In this document: positions 18,684-28,083 of the stretch, one piece after another
Position numbering within the stretch: the stretch's first letter is position 1
Layout: each line of letters begins with the position of its first letter
Assembly (NCBI RefSeq): GCF_011299555.1
Contig: NZ_CP049857.1
Coordinates: 806,001 to 870,000 of the forward strand
Length of the DNA: 64,000 nt
DNA from: Dysgonomonas sp. HDW5A
GTDB taxonomy: Bacteria > Bacteroidota > Bacteroidia > Bacteroidales > Dysgonomonadaceae
Reading direction: 5' to 3'
The notes under the pieces: generated by a model
The model's database searches: none
Told to the model about the DNA's origin: nothing
What the model saw: the letters and a program-made list of their open reading frames with translations, nothing else
Position numbers and translations under genes: made by a program

Positions 18684-19610
18684 TTACTTATTTACTCTGA
18701 AACGTTCGTTTCCGTTCTTTATGAAATCAACGATCTGATTAGCAGCAGCTATTCCAGCATTAGTATTCGCCTCTGCAGTTTGAGCACCCATTTTTTTAGG
18801 TGTAGAAAAATATCTTCCTTCAAATTTCTCAGCCATTTCAGCATGATTGGAAGGCATAATATCTGTTACGTATTTCACATCCGTACGATCCTGCATCAAC
18901 TTCACAATTTCGGCCTCATTGATAACTTCCTTACGAGCAGTATTTATCAATAATGCTTTTTTAGGTAGTTTATTCAACAATTCGTAATTGATCGAATTCT
19001 TTGTTTCTGCCGTAGCAGGTATGTGTAACGAAACAAATTCGCAATTAGAATACAATTCTTCAACTGTTTTCACAGCTTTTACACCTTCTTTTTCGATAGC
19101 TTCCGCAGAAAGGAAAGGATCAAATGCATATACTTCCATGTTGAATCCTTTTGCAATGCGGGCAACGTTACGTCCCACATTACCATACGCATGAATTCCC
19201 AGTTTCTTACCGGCCAACTCGGTACCCGATGTTCCATTGTAGAAATTACGCACTGCATATACAGCCAAACCGAAAGCTAATTCGGCTACTGCATTTGCAT
19301 TTTGTCCGGGAGTATTCATTGCACATACTCCATGAGCAGTTGCAGCCTCCAAGTCAATATTGTCAAATCCTGCACCTGCACGCACAACTATTTTCAGTTG
19401 TTTGGCTGCAGCAAAAACATCTTTATCGAAAATATCACTACGGATAATAGCTGCATCTACATTAGCCACAGCATCCAATAGCTGTTGTTTTTCTGTATAT
19501 TTTTCGAGCAAAACCAATTCATAGCCTGCTGCATCTATTACATTCTTAATTCCCTTTACTGCTTCTGCCGCAAAAGGTTTATCTGTTGCTATTAATACTT
19601 TTATACTCAT
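18684..19610 (-). CDS. serA: D-3-phosphoglycerate dehydrogenase, short form with Lys at the His position
   Basis: Oxidises 3-phosphoglycerate to 3-phosphohydroxypyruvate (NAD+), the first step of serine synthesis. 308 residues with no ACT regulatory domain, so this is the short type III form. NAD-binding loop HAYGNVGRN at 140-148 and catalytic Arg R226 in NTARKEV are present. At the place of the catalytic His the sequence reads STPKKMGAQTAEA (269-281), with lysines at 272-273. A Lys-containing subtype (IIIK, as in Entamoeba) is known, so the enzyme is probably active. It is 33 bp downstream of serC, forming a serine operon. Confidence 0.93.
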   Translation of the reverse strand: MSIKVLIATDKPFAAEAVKGIKNVIDAAGYELVLLEKYTEKQQLLDAVANVDAAIIRSDIFDKDVFAAAKQLKIVVRAGAGFDNIDLEAATAHGVCAMNTPGQNANAVAELAFGLAVYAVRNFYNGTSGTELAGKKLGIHAYGNVGRNVARIAKGFNMEVYAFDPFLSAEAIEKEGVKAVKTVEELYSNCEFVSLHIPATAETKNSINYELLNKLPKKALLINTARKEVINEAEIVKLMQDRTDVKYVTDIMPSNHAEMAEKFEGRYFSTPKKMGAQTAEANTNAGIAAANQIVDFIKNGNERFRVNK

Positions 19611-19643
19611 ATCTGATTTGTATGTGAGAAGGTCTGCAACCTC

Positions 19644-20714
19644 TTATGCATTTTGTTTTTCAAATTCTTTCATTGCATCTACTAATGCCTGAACACCTTC
19701 GATAGGCATAGCATTGTAAATAGACGCTCTAAATCCGCCAACTGATCGGTGACCTTTCAATCCGTCAAGACCTTTGCTTACTGCAAATTTCGAGAAATCG
19801 GCTTCTTTATCTTCGTGACCTTTTGCCATTACAAAACATACGTTCATCAATGAACGGTCTTCTTTAGCTGCAGTTCCTACGAACAATGGGTTTCTATCTA
19901 TTTCGGCATACAATAAAGCAGCTTTTTCTTTGTTCTTTTTCTCCATTGCAGGAACTCCACCATTAGCTTTTAACCATTTAAGAGTTTGCAAAGCTGCAAA
20001 AATAGGTACTACCGGAGGGGTATTAAACATAGACTCGTTATCGATGTGTGTTTTATAATCCAACATCGTTGGTATCTTACGAGAAACTTTCCCTAAGATA
20101 TCATCTTTTACGATAACAAATGTCAAACCGGCAGGAGCCAGATTTTTTTGTGCTCCACCATATATAATACCATACTTAGTCACATCGATTACTCGTGAAA
20201 ATATATCTGATGACATATCGGCAACTAAAGGCACCGGAGAATCTAAATCGGTATGTAATTCTGTTCCGAAAATAGTATTATTGGTTGTTATGTGGAAATA
20301 ATCCGCATCAGCAGGAATGGTATAATCCTTTGGTATGTATGAAAAATTATCGGCTTTTGAGCTTGCTACTTCGATAACTTCGCCAAACATTTTTGCTTCT
20401 TTCTGAGCTTTACTTGCCCATGTTCCTGTATTAAGATAAGCGGCTTTTTTCTCCAAAAGGTTAAAAGGAACCATGCAGAACTGCAAGCTGGCACCTCCAC
20501 CTAAAAATATTACAGAATAGCCTTCAGGTATATTCAATAGTTCTTTAAACAATGCGATAGCTTCATCCATTACAGCGATAAAATCTTTACCTCTGTGGCT
20601 AACTTCCATAAGAGATAATGTGGACGAATTGAAATCTAAAATAGCTTTTGCTGTTTCTTCGATTGTTTGTTGTGGTAAAATTGAGGGACCTGCGCTAAAA
20701 TTGATTTTTTTCAT
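19644..20714 (-). CDS. serC: Phosphoserine aminotransferase
   Basis: PLP enzyme converting 3-phosphohydroxypyruvate and glutamate to phosphoserine and 2-oxoglutarate. 356 residues, as usual. It starts [15 protein letters not shown], the pyridoxal lysine is K190 in [14 protein letters not shown], and the C-terminal [20 protein letters not shown] motif binds substrate phosphate. First gene of serC-serA. The AAGGTCTCAGACCTT palindrome lies 40 bp upstream of the start, and a degenerate copy lies between serC and serA. Confidence 0.96.
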   Translation of the reverse strand: MKKINFSAGPSILPQQTIEETAKAILDFNSSTLSLMEVSHRGKDFIAVMDEAIALFKELLNIPEGYSVIFLGGGASLQFCMVPFNLLEKKAAYLNTGTWASKAQKEAKMFGEVIEVASSKADNFSYIPKDYTIPADADYFHITTNNTIFGTELHTDLDSPVPLVADMSSDIFSRVIDVTKYGIIYGGAQKNLAPAGLTFVIVKDDILGKVSRKIPTMLDYKTHIDNESMFNTPPVVPIFAALQTLKWLKANGGVPAMEKKNKEKAALLYAEIDRNPLFVGTAAKEDRSLMNVCFVMAKGHEDKEADFSKFAVSKGLDGLKGHRSVGGFRASIYNAMPIEGVQALVDAMKEFEKQNA

Positions 20715-20754
20715 ATTTGCAAGAATTTGAATCGTTCTTTTCTATTATGGTTTT

Positions 20755-20769
20755 AAGGTCTCAGACCTT
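20755..20769. repeat. Palindrome AAGGTCTCAGACCTT upstream of serC
   Basis: Exact 15-bp copy of the palindrome family (7-bp arms, one central base), followed by TTTATT, 40 bp upstream of the serC start. Confidence 0.7.
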
Positions 20770-20874
20770 TTTATTTCAGGATTAGATGACTTTATCAACT
20801 AAGAACTCCAAATTTAATAAATATATTTGAAAATGGCACTGTTAAAATAAAATGAGTATATATTACTTCTGATT

Positions 20875-22542
20875 TTATTTCTTTATGTCATTAAACAGAT
20901 AGGTTTTACCATCTACATGATAATAATAAAGACCATCATTTTTAGCTTTTTCTATTCCTTTTTCTGAAATTTTATAGCCCATCACCTCGGAGAGGATATA
21001 ATTGAAATTTGTAGTATTTAACCTTCCATCAACAAGATATTTATCGATAATACGGTTAGTATCAATTGTATCATTATAAGGTATCACAACAAAAGGAATC
21101 ATAAACTGATCCATATCTTTATCCAGAAAGCCATGCCCTTTATTTATGATTTCTCCGTGATCCGAAAAATAAAAGACAAGAGAGGAAGAGGCAACTTTCG
21201 TATCTAGTTTATTAACTATTGTATTGTACAACAATCCGATAACCCGATCGCTATGATGTATGGTTCGATCATAATCTAAGGTTGTATTAAAATCATTGGT
21301 TAAGACTCGGCAATCTGCCTTATCGTATTTCTCCTTATACTCGAGATGACTCCCTTTAAGATGAATAAAAAATATCTGCTTAATTTTAGGATTATATAAT
21401 TTTTCAATAATCGGGATTAACTCCAGATCATCTTTCTGAAAATTGAAGAAACAGGAAGTATCAGCATACGAAGCGATCAATCCGATATAACTGTCGTGCA
21501 TCCCTATTTTATCCTGATTAGATATCCAATAAGATTCATACCCGGCATCATTAGCCAGAGCAACTGCATTCTTGTTATTGAGCAATGGTTGGCGATCCAA
21601 CGGTGTAGCAAAACTCAAAGACAGTCCTAAAGCATCCCGTGTAATGGATGCAGGAGATACAGCATTGTAGTATGATAAACGATCAGCATTTTTCAGACTA
21701 TCAAGAAATGGGGTCGTTGGCAAATTATAACCATATAAACTATAATGTGTTTGCAAAGAACTTTCGCCCATAACTACAAATATTGTATTAGGACTATTTG
21801 AGGTAGTGAAAAAGCTTATTTCTTGAGGTAAAGTTTTAGGCTTAGCTAATTCGGTTCTGAACCGATACATTTCCTGACAGTAAATTACAGAGGCAAATCC
21901 CACATTCGTAAGAAGAGGAAGCCTCACTCCTAAAACTGAATAAAAATGCATGAGTGGTGAGATTCTCAACTCTTCAGGAACTTTTCTCCTTTGCGACTCA
22001 TCCATCAACAGGTAAACAGAACCATAACAAATACCGAAACCGGCAATTATAAATAAGATGGAGGCTAAGATGTAAGGCTTTCGACTCTTAAGTTCCCGAT
22101 AAGCCAGATACAAAACAATACTTGTTACAATAATCAGAGGAATTGCTATGCCGGCATACATCCTGATTGCACCCAGAGCCTCATGTTTATTGGTTTCGAT
22201 AATAGAAGAAAACAAACCTAATGTAACTTGAGACGAAAAAGCAATAGCTAAAGTTGCTTCTATAGATATGATTATTGCCAGTAATAACACAAATATTATG
22301 GCAACTCTTTTGATATGAGAGATAAGATTTAAAAAAGACAGTATGATAATAGCATTCAACGCAGCGTATAGTAAGCTGCTTGCATGTGTAGACAAACTGA
22401 ATGATTGAAACAAAGGATTCCAATCAATATACACAGTTCTCAAATAAAAGGCTAATAAAAAAAAGTAGAGAAAACAAAAAACAGAAAATCTATATTGTTG
22501 TAATACTCTACTTATACGTGTTCGAAAATGCAATAGTTTCAA
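20875..22542 (-). CDS. Phosphoethanolamine transferase-like membrane enzyme (EptA/sulfatase superfamily)
   Basis: 555 residues. About five N-terminal transmembrane helices (to ~residue 180) are followed by an extracytoplasmic sulfatase-fold domain. NTIFVVMGESSLQTHYSLYG marks the first metal-binding strand (Glu in GES). SPASITRDALGLSLSFA probably holds the nucleophilic Thr, and YFSDHGEIINKGHGF the second metal cluster. Such enzymes transfer phosphoethanolamine to lipid A or other glycans; the acceptor is not known here. The only usable start is a TTG at 22540-22542, overlapping the TGA of the deaminase gene (TTGA), which suggests translational coupling. An in-frame TAA lies 9 nt upstream and the next internal Met is past residue 125. 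Confidence 0.85.
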   Translation of the reverse strand: MKLLHFRTRISRVLQQYRFSVFCFLYFFLLAFYLRTVYIDWNPLFQSFSLSTHASSLLYAALNAIIILSFLNLISHIKRVAIIFVLLLAIIISIEATLAIAFSSQVTLGLFSSIIETNKHEALGAIRMYAGIAIPLIIVTSIVLYLAYRELKSRKPYILASILFIIAGFGICYGSVYLLMDESQRRKVPEELRISPLMHFYSVLGVRLPLLTNVGFASVIYCQEMYRFRTELAKPKTLPQEISFFTTSNSPNTIFVVMGESSLQTHYSLYGYNLPTTPFLDSLKNADRLSYYNAVSPASITRDALGLSLSFATPLDRQPLLNNKNAVALANDAGYESYWISNQDKIGMHDSYIGLIASYADTSCFFNFQKDDLELIPIIEKLYNPKIKQIFFIHLKGSHLEYKEKYDKADCRVLTNDFNTTLDYDRTIHHSDRVIGLLYNTIVNKLDTKVASSSLVFYFSDHGEIINKGHGFLDKDMDQFMIPFVVIPYNDTIDTNRIIDKYLVDGRLNTTNFNYILSEVMGYKISEKGIEKAKNDGLYYYHVDGKTYLFNDIKK

Positions 22543-23003
22543 TATTCTATTTTATCATCTTTTTCTTCCCACATCCGAAAAGCCGATAATGCTTCCTTAT
22601 GTAGTATTTGGATAGAAGGGATACTTCTCTCTTCCGGTTTAAGTTCGATTTGTTCGTATATAAATGAGTCGTCAAAACCAATATTTTTGGCGTCTTCCTT
22701 ACAACATCCGTAATATATACGGTCGATACGAGCCCAATAGATAGCTGACAAACACATTGGACAAGGTTCGCACGAAGTATATATTTCACATCCGTTCAAA
22801 TCGAATGTACCGAGTTCTTTACAGGCTTTGCGGATAGTGGTTACTTCCGCATGAGCTGTAGGATCATTATCCAGAGTTACACAGTTGGAGCCTTCGGCTA
22901 CAACTTCTCCGTTCTTCACAATTACAGCCCCAAAAGGACCGCCACCGTTTTTCACACTATTCTCAGCCAATTTAATGGCTTGTTGCATATATTTTGGATT
23001 CAT
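22539..23003 (-). CDS. Nucleoside/guanine deaminase, CDA fold
   Basis: 154 residues from the ATG at 23001-23003. An upstream extension is open but runs into a repeat and does not look like protein. Zinc-site motifs are TAHAEVTTIRKA (His and catalytic Glu) and SCEPCPMCLSAIYWARIDRI (two Cys). This is the pattern of bacterial guanine deaminase and tRNA adenosine deaminase relatives. The FDDSFIYEQIELKPEERSIP end resembles guanine deaminase GuaD. Hydrolytic deamination of guanine to xanthine is the likely reaction. It overlaps the start of the phosphoethanolamine transferase gene. Confidence 0.88.
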   Translation of the reverse strand: MNPKYMQQAIKLAENSVKNGGGPFGAVIVKNGEVVAEGSNCVTLDNDPTAHAEVTTIRKACKELGTFDLNGCEIYTSCEPCPMCLSAIYWARIDRIYYGCCKEDAKNIGFDDSFIYEQIELKPEERSIPSIQILHKEALSAFRMWEEKDDKIEY

Positions 23004-23040
23004 TTCTAACAAGTTCCGTTTAAGTAAAAAATAAATTTTA

Positions 23041-23107
23041 TTGGCATATTCTATAGTTATAACAATCATATTTGTTATACTTGCCAAAGCAATAAAAAGG
23101 TCTAGAA
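23041..23107 (-). repeat. Modular intergenic repeat, copy E (partial)
   Basis: On the minus strand: AGACCTTTTTATTGCTTTGGCAAG without its first bases, then an inverted repeat based on GTATAACA / TGTTATAAC. It shares its head box with copies at 7396 and 48227 but has a different middle and no tail. It fills the gap between engB and the deaminase gene. Confidence 0.7.
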
Positions 23108-23109
23108 AT

Positions 23110-23718
23110 TTATTTTCTGTGTTTCAGCTCTTTATTTATTTTTTCTATATAGCCTAAAATTTCCTCTCCGCCGATTCTATTTTCGGAAGAAGTTATAAAT
23201 ATGGGAGGTAGTTCTACCCAAGTCTCTTCGAGTTTTTCGGTATATTTTGCAATATTTTCTTTGGCTTTCGATTTGCTCAACTTATCTATTTTAGTGAAAA
23301 CTATTGCAAATGGAATATCATTTTCGCCCAACCACTCCATAAATTCCATATCGATTTGTTGAGGATCATGGCGGCTGTCAAGTAATAAAAACAGATTGGT
23401 AAGATCGTCTCTATTCAGAATATAATCTTCTATTATAATACGGATGTTTTCTCTACCTTCCTTACCTCTTTGAGCGTATCCATAACCGGGAAGATCGACC
23501 AGATACCATTCTTCATTTATGATAAAATGGTTTATCAATTGGGTTTTTCCGGGTTTCGATGATGTCATTGCTAACCCTTTATGGTTAGTGATCATATTTA
23601 TAAGAGAAGATTTACCTACATTAGACCGACCAATAAACGCATATTCGGGTTTACCGTCTGTCGGACATTGTTTATAATCTGTGTTGCTTATAACAAACTT
23701 AGCATCTTTTATAATCAT
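23110..23718 (-). CDS. engB: Ribosome biogenesis GTPase YsxC/EngB
   Basis: An essential GTPase needed for large-subunit (50S) assembly. 202 residues. G1 GRSNVGKSS at ~31-39, G3 DLPGYGYA near 75-82 and G4 TKIDK near 140 are all intact. It has a good upstream promoter (23741-23772). Downstream come the deaminase and the phosphoethanolamine transferase genes on the same strand, separated by a repeat. Confidence 0.96.
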   Translation of the reverse strand: MIIKDAKFVISNTDYKQCPTDGKPEYAFIGRSNVGKSSLINMITNHKGLAMTSSKPGKTQLINHFIINEEWYLVDLPGYGYAQRGKEGRENIRIIIEDYILNRDDLTNLFLLLDSRHDPQQIDMEFMEWLGENDIPFAIVFTKIDKLSKSKAKENIAKYTEKLEETWVELPPIFITSSENRIGGEEILGYIEKINKELKHRK

Positions 23719-23740
23719 TGTTTATATTTTGGGTGCTTTA

Positions 23741-23772
23741 CAAATGTACAATACTTGGCTCTATATCGCAAA
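23741..23772 (-). promoter_or_regulatory. Two-box promoter for engB
   Basis: On the minus strand TTTG (23772-23769), 20-nt spacer, TACATTTG (23748-23741). Fits the Bacteroidetes consensus; 22 bp from the start codon. Confidence 0.65.
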
Positions 23773-23778
23773 AAAATA

Positions 23779-24954
23779 TTATCGAACATGCTTCAACGAC
23801 CTGATTAAACTTACTAAAAGCGTAATACTTAGCCCAAACATCGAGACTACGGCATACGAATATCTCAGATTGGTAAGTTCGGCTATGTATCCGATAATAG
23901 GAGGACCGAGCAGGAAGCCGAAGAAACTCACACTCGAAACGATAGTCAGTGCAATACTTGGAGAACCTTTTGTATTACGTCCTGCTATACTATATATGGT
24001 AGGAACAATACTGGATATTCCAAATCCGACAATCATAAAGCCAATAGCCGAAGGGATAAGATAGGGAAATAATACAGAAATCATCAAGCCGGTAAAGATC
24101 AGTATACCACCCAATTGCAAAACTCTTTTCTTTCCTATTCTTACGGATAACTTATCGGTCAAGAACCGCCCGATAGCCATAAAAGTCATCACAATGGTAA
24201 AACCCATAACCGTAATCATTTCGGGAGCGTGTACCACTTCTTTAAAATAGACTCCACTCCAGTCGAACATGGCACCTTCGGAACACATCCCGAAGAATCC
24301 GATCAATCCTAACTGAACGAGTAATAGTTCAGGCTTTTTAAATATCGTTTCTTTCTGTTCTGTATTCTTTTTAGGCGGATCGGGTATTAAGTCTTTCAAC
24401 CTGAAAACCATCAAGCCTAGCATAACTATGGCAATTATAATAAAATGAATATAAGGTTCGATCCTGAACGGAGCAATGGATAGTGCAAAAACAGAACTCA
24501 ATGCACAGGCAAAACTCCATCCTCCATGAAAGGAAGACATTATGGGTCTGCCATAAATTTCCTCCATCCGCAAACCTTGTGTATTAACTGCTATATTCAG
24601 AAAATTAGAACACAAACCAAAGAAAAACAGGCTCACAAAAAGCATTATCGAGCTGGTTGCAAGTCCTAAAGTTACAAGTACAAAACAGTACAAAACCATA
24701 GCAATAGCCAACATACGGATACTTCCATATTTGGCAATCCAAGTTCCCGAAACCGGCATAGCTGCAAGTTGTCCCAAAGCGGGTGCAAATAAAACCGTAC
24801 CCAGAGCAGCTTCGCTCATCGACAAAGAGGTTTTAATGTCGGGAATACGGCTCGCCCAACTGGCAAAACCAAGTCCTTGAATAAAATAAAAAGATAATAT
24901 AGCTAAACGTGCACGTCCTTTTGTGGTTTTCAGCACGTATTCATATTCTGACAT
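23779..24954 (-). CDS. MFS transporter (YbjJ/FucP-like)
   Basis: Major facilitator superfamily carrier. The start is taken at the ATG at 24952-24954 (391 aa); an upstream in-frame TTG would add ten residues. About 12 hydrophobic helices in two groups of six are separated by the charged loop PDPPKKNTEQKETIFKKPE near 195-215. The helix-1 motif FASWASRIPDIK and SEAALGTVLFAPALGQ are typical of the YbjJ-type subfamily. The substrate cannot be predicted. It is divergent from the M20 amidohydrolase gene. Confidence 0.88.
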   Translation of the reverse strand: MSEYEYVLKTTKGRARLAILSFYFIQGLGFASWASRIPDIKTSLSMSEAALGTVLFAPALGQLAAMPVSGTWIAKYGSIRMLAIAMVLYCFVLVTLGLATSSIMLFVSLFFFGLCSNFLNIAVNTQGLRMEEIYGRPIMSSFHGGWSFACALSSVFALSIAPFRIEPYIHFIIIAIVMLGLMVFRLKDLIPDPPKKNTEQKETIFKKPELLLVQLGLIGFFGMCSEGAMFDWSGVYFKEVVHAPEMITVMGFTIVMTFMAIGRFLTDKLSVRIGKKRVLQLGGILIFTGLMISVLFPYLIPSAIGFMIVGFGISSIVPTIYSIAGRNTKGSPSIALTIVSSVSFFGFLLGPPIIGYIAELTNLRYSYAVVSMFGLSITLLVSLIRSLKHVR

Positions 24955-25041
24955 AACTAGAGGATTCGATAATTGATCTTGCAAAATTAGAATAACTTTT
25001 GCTTGATATGAAACTTCGAAGCCAATATATTTAGTAATTTT

Positions 25042-25150
25042 AAGGTCGCAAGGTCGCAGACCTTTTTATTGCTTTGGCATTTATAACAACCAGATGTCGC
25101 TATGGTGATAACACATCGTATTAAATAGTTGAACTTACTTATATCTTTAG
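25042..25150 (+). repeat. Modular intergenic repeat, copy D (diverged)
   Basis: A partly duplicated head (AAGGTCGCAAGGTCGCAGAC), the box TTTTTATTGCTTTGGC, a middle with TATAACAACC, and a tail ATTAAATAG...ACTTACTTATAT. It lies between the divergent MFS and M20 genes. Confidence 0.65.
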
Positions 25151-25180
25151 ACTCTCTTTTTTACTTAAATTACAGAAGTT

Positions 25181-26371
25181 ATGTCCGAAAAACTAGTTGA
25201 AACCGTAACCGAAAAGGTCAAAAAATATCATCGTGATACAGTAGCCCATTACAAGCATCTGCATCAGAACCCTGAACTTTCTTTTGAAGAAAAGAATACC
25301 TCTCTTTATGTAGAAAAGCAACTACAGGAATGGGGGGTAGAATACCGGAATAAGATTGGAGGCTATGGCATTCTGGCTTGCATCAAAGGCTCGAAACCTT
25401 CTTCCAAAACAATTGCCCTTCGTGCCGATATGGATGCACTTCCGATTACAGAGCAAAACGACATTGATTTTAAATCGAAAAATGAGGGGGTTATGCATGC
25501 ATGCGGACATGACACTCATACGGCAAGCTTATTAGGAGCGGTTAAAATAATCAACGAAATGAAAGATCAATTTGCAGGAACTATCCTTTTTATCTTTCAA
25601 CCCGGAGAAGAAAAACATCCCGGAGGGGCAAGCCTCATGCTAAAAGATGGGATCTTTGATACTTATAAACCTGATATAATTATCGGGCAACATGCCTATA
25701 TTGATTATCCTGTTGGCACAGTCGGTTTCGAACCGGGCACAGTTATGGCATCCGCAGACGAGGTTCATATTCAAATAAAAGGACAGGGAGGACACGGAGC
25801 CATACCACAAGATCTTAACGATACGGTACTTGCCGCATCTCAACTGGTGGTATCTATGCAACAAATAGTTAGCAGGCGTTCTAATCCGTTTAAACCTTGT
25901 GTGCTTTCATTCGGTAAATTTATTGCAGACGGTGCTACTAATGTTATACCCAATACGGTAACTCTGGCAGGTTCGCTTCGTTGCATGGATGAGGAAGAAA
26001 GAAACAAGCTGAAACCAATCATACGTGATATTGCCATTCATACAGCTAAAGCATACGGTTGCGAATGTGACATCGAAATATATGACGGCTACCCTTGTAC
26101 TTACAATGATGAGGAAGTTACACGCATGGCAAAAGCTTTTGCTGCTGAATACTTAGGTGAAGACAAAGTTAGGGGTTTACCCAAAAGAATGACAGCCGAA
26201 GACTTTGGCTTTTTCTCACAACTCTATCCTACCACCTTTTATAGATATGGAGTTATTGGCGGACAGCATTGCACCGGATTACATACTCCAACATTTCTGA
26301 TTGATGAGGAAGCCTTAAAAACTTCAGTAGGAACTATTGCTTATTTGGCTTTACGATATTGTCAGATATAA
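25181..26371 (+). CDS. M20-family metal-dependent amidohydrolase (hippurate/N-acyl amino acid hydrolase type)
   Basis: 396 residues of the M20D peptidase subfamily. ADMDALPITE at ~86-95, HACGHDTHTASLLG near 108-121 and QPGEEKHPGGA near 142-152 give the two-metal site. A dimerisation insert follows (AGQGGHGA-like segment IKGQGGHGAIPQ near 207-218). The enzymes hydrolyse N-acyl or N-aminoacyl amides such as hippurate or N-acetyl-amino acids; the precise substrate is not predictable. No signal peptide, so cytoplasmic. Monocistronic. Confidence 0.92.
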   Translation: MSEKLVETVTEKVKKYHRDTVAHYKHLHQNPELSFEEKNTSLYVEKQLQEWGVEYRNKIGGYGILACIKGSKPSSKTIALRADMDALPITEQNDIDFKSKNEGVMHACGHDTHTASLLGAVKIINEMKDQFAGTILFIFQPGEEKHPGGASLMLKDGIFDTYKPDIIIGQHAYIDYPVGTVGFEPGTVMASADEVHIQIKGQGGHGAIPQDLNDTVLAASQLVVSMQQIVSRRSNPFKPCVLSFGKFIADGATNVIPNTVTLAGSLRCMDEEERNKLKPIIRDIAIHTAKAYGCECDIEIYDGYPCTYNDEEVTRMAKAFAAEYLGEDKVRGLPKRMTAEDFGFFSQLYPTTFYRYGVIGGQHCTGLHTPTFLIDEEALKTSVGTIAYLALRYCQI

Positions 26372-26386
26372 AACTAAAAAAATCAT

Positions 26387-26433
26387 CTCCCTCTTCTTAA
26401 CCGGATACAAACCTCCGGTCGTGAAGCAGGGAG
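26387..26433. other. Structured element after the M20 gene
   Basis: Two nested stems: CTCCCT...AGGGAG outside and ACCGGA...TCCGGT inside. No T-run follows, so it is not a classical intrinsic terminator; it may be a 3' stabiliser or processing site. The rest of the 195-bp gap shows nothing recognisable. Confidence 0.4.
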
Positions 26434-26566
26434 ACAACCCTCTAATATACAGTTATAACTGTCGTCGTCAATACTGTTTAACTTATAAAATACATAATTT
26501 ATTTATAATTTTGACAGCATAACTGTATTTCTTAAAACACACTACACATATAATAAATAATTCTGA

Positions 26567-27709
26567 TCACTCGAAAACTGCTGTTTGCGAAATATTCAAA
26601 GCCCAAGCCGCAACATTTACTTGTACGCTAAGTGACGATGGAGCTTCGGAGCTAAATGGATTGCTAACACCCAGACCTTTTACTACGGTTTTGATACTAT
26701 AAGTATTGTTACGCTTAATATAAGTATGGCCATCAGTTGCTCCAGAAACGGTAGACGCTGTTCCTTCCTTATTTATAACTACAGGAAAATAAGTATATCC
26801 ACTGGCATCTACACGCCCTGGTACATTGCTGATATAAACATTATTTTGTTTGACTTTTGCTCTTATCACCAAGATAGTAGGATAAGCCATCACATTATTT
26901 ACGGGTTGGTTTTCATACAGATAAAAATAAGTATTATTATTGCTAGCTGCAGTTGTCAAGAAATTATCTGATCCCGACAATACAGTACTTATTGATGGGA
27001 ACAAGTCGCCCGAACCTGAAAGGCCTTCATAATAAGCCGCTGGAGCAGATGCTGTTCCTACATTTGCGATTAGTGAGCTTTTTGATGCATTTATAACAAA
27101 CGCAGTCAGGTCGTCAAAACTATATTCGCTACTTTGCCATTGCATATCTTCTATTTTCACACGAGAAACCAATCTTGTCAGAGAATAAGAATGAGGAGCC
27201 AAAGAAGTTCCGTCTGAAACGCTCGACGAATATCCAATATAATTTTTACCGGGTAGAATAGTTACATCAACTATATCTGTAGCCATAGTTAAACGACCGT
27301 TATCTTTTTCATTTTTCAAGTCTGCTACTGCTTTTTTCAAATCGTCCAATGTCTTTATCAAAGAAGCATCACTGGCATAATTAGCCAATACAAATATTTT
27401 TTTCGCACCGCTTGTAACTGCAATATTATCCACTTTTGTGATTGTATTAACCGTACTGGTTGCTGTTTTATAAGCCTCAAGAGACCCATCAGCATTAAAC
27501 ACAAAAGCATCTAATTTTAATACTTTCTCTTCTTGGGTAGGATTTCCGGCAGCTCTTGTTTGAACACCGTTTGTTCCTGCTATTTGCAAACTGATACTTG
27601 CCGATTCAGGAGATACAACAGGGGATACAGATGCATTATCATCTGCTTTCTCGCATGATACTGCTATAAATGCAATACCTATTAATAAGAATAATTTTTG
27701 TAATTTCAT
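26567..27709 (-). CDS. Fimbrillin-family lipoprotein (P. gingivalis FimA/Mfa1-like pilin)
   Basis: 380 residues. Lipoprotein signal peptide with FIAVSC at 15-20. A loose N-terminal ~40 residues ends at GVQTRAAGN, where known fimbrillins are cut by a trypsin-like (gingipain-type) protease before assembly. Next come KLDAFVFNADGSLEAYK, ANYASDASLIKTL and SLTRLVSRVKIE, typical of the fimbrillin N-terminal domain. The C-terminal NVAAWALNISQTAVFE resembles a donor-strand region. In type V pili such subunits polymerise outside the outer membrane. Last of three genes transcribed together. Confidence 0.85.
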   Translation of the reverse strand: MKLQKLFLLIGIAFIAVSCEKADDNASVSPVVSPESASISLQIAGTNGVQTRAAGNPTQEEKVLKLDAFVFNADGSLEAYKTATSTVNTITKVDNIAVTSGAKKIFVLANYASDASLIKTLDDLKKAVADLKNEKDNGRLTMATDIVDVTILPGKNYIGYSSSVSDGTSLAPHSYSLTRLVSRVKIEDMQWQSSEYSFDDLTAFVINASKSSLIANVGTASAPAAYYEGLSGSGDLFPSISTVLSGSDNFLTTAASNNNTYFYLYENQPVNNVMAYPTILVIRAKVKQNNVYISNVPGRVDASGYTYFPVVINKEGTASTVSGATDGHTYIKRNNTYSIKTVVKGLGVSNPFSSEAPSSLSVQVNVAAWALNISQTAVFE

Positions 27710-27746
27710 TTTGTATTTTTTTTATTTGTAATTTTTCTTTTGCTTA

Positions 27747-28052
27747 TCACTGACTTACATAAAGCCTTTTAGTCATTTTTCTCTCTTTGTTCAAAGTACG
27801 AATAGTATAGAATACAATGAATAAAAACAATGGTGCCCAGAAGTCTCCGATGGGTGCCCCGACAGCTCCCAACTCTGGAGCATCGTTATCATCATTCGGA
27901 TTATATCCTGCATAGACTGTTGTATTGGCATCACTTGTCTTTTGTTCTATTGTTTCCAATGTTGATGAAGATGGCAACTCATTATTAAACGGAGTTGATG
28001 TTGATTCAGATACATTTGGATCCAAACTATTTGCATAATCAGATGTAGTCAT
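27747..28052 (-). CDS. Small protein with C-terminal membrane helix, in the fimbrial operon
   Basis: 101 residues. An acidic, Ser/Thr/Asn-rich region (~1-75) is followed by GAVGAPIGDFWAPLFLFIVF, a hydrophobic helix at ~78-98 and a positive tail (NKERKMTKR). There is no N-terminal signal peptide, and an in-frame stop lies a few codons upstream, so the start seems right. The GAPIGD-helix-basic end resembles C-terminal anchors of small Bacteroidota proteins. Spacing of 31 and 37 bp to its neighbours puts it in one operon with the T9SS protein and the fimbrillin. Role unknown. Confidence 0.65.
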   Translation of the reverse strand: MTTSDYANSLDPNVSESTSTPFNNELPSSSTLETIEQKTSDANTTVYAGYNPNDDNDAPELGAVGAPIGDFWAPLFLFIVFYTIRTLNKERKMTKRLYVSQ

Positions 28053-28083
28053 AACTTTTATTATTTGATTTCTTTATTTCGGT

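Noticed and set aside
23004-23087. N-terminal extension of the deaminase by 28 residues
   Set aside because: It lies in modular repeat copy E and lacks deaminase similarity; the ATG at 23001-23003 gives the normal family start.
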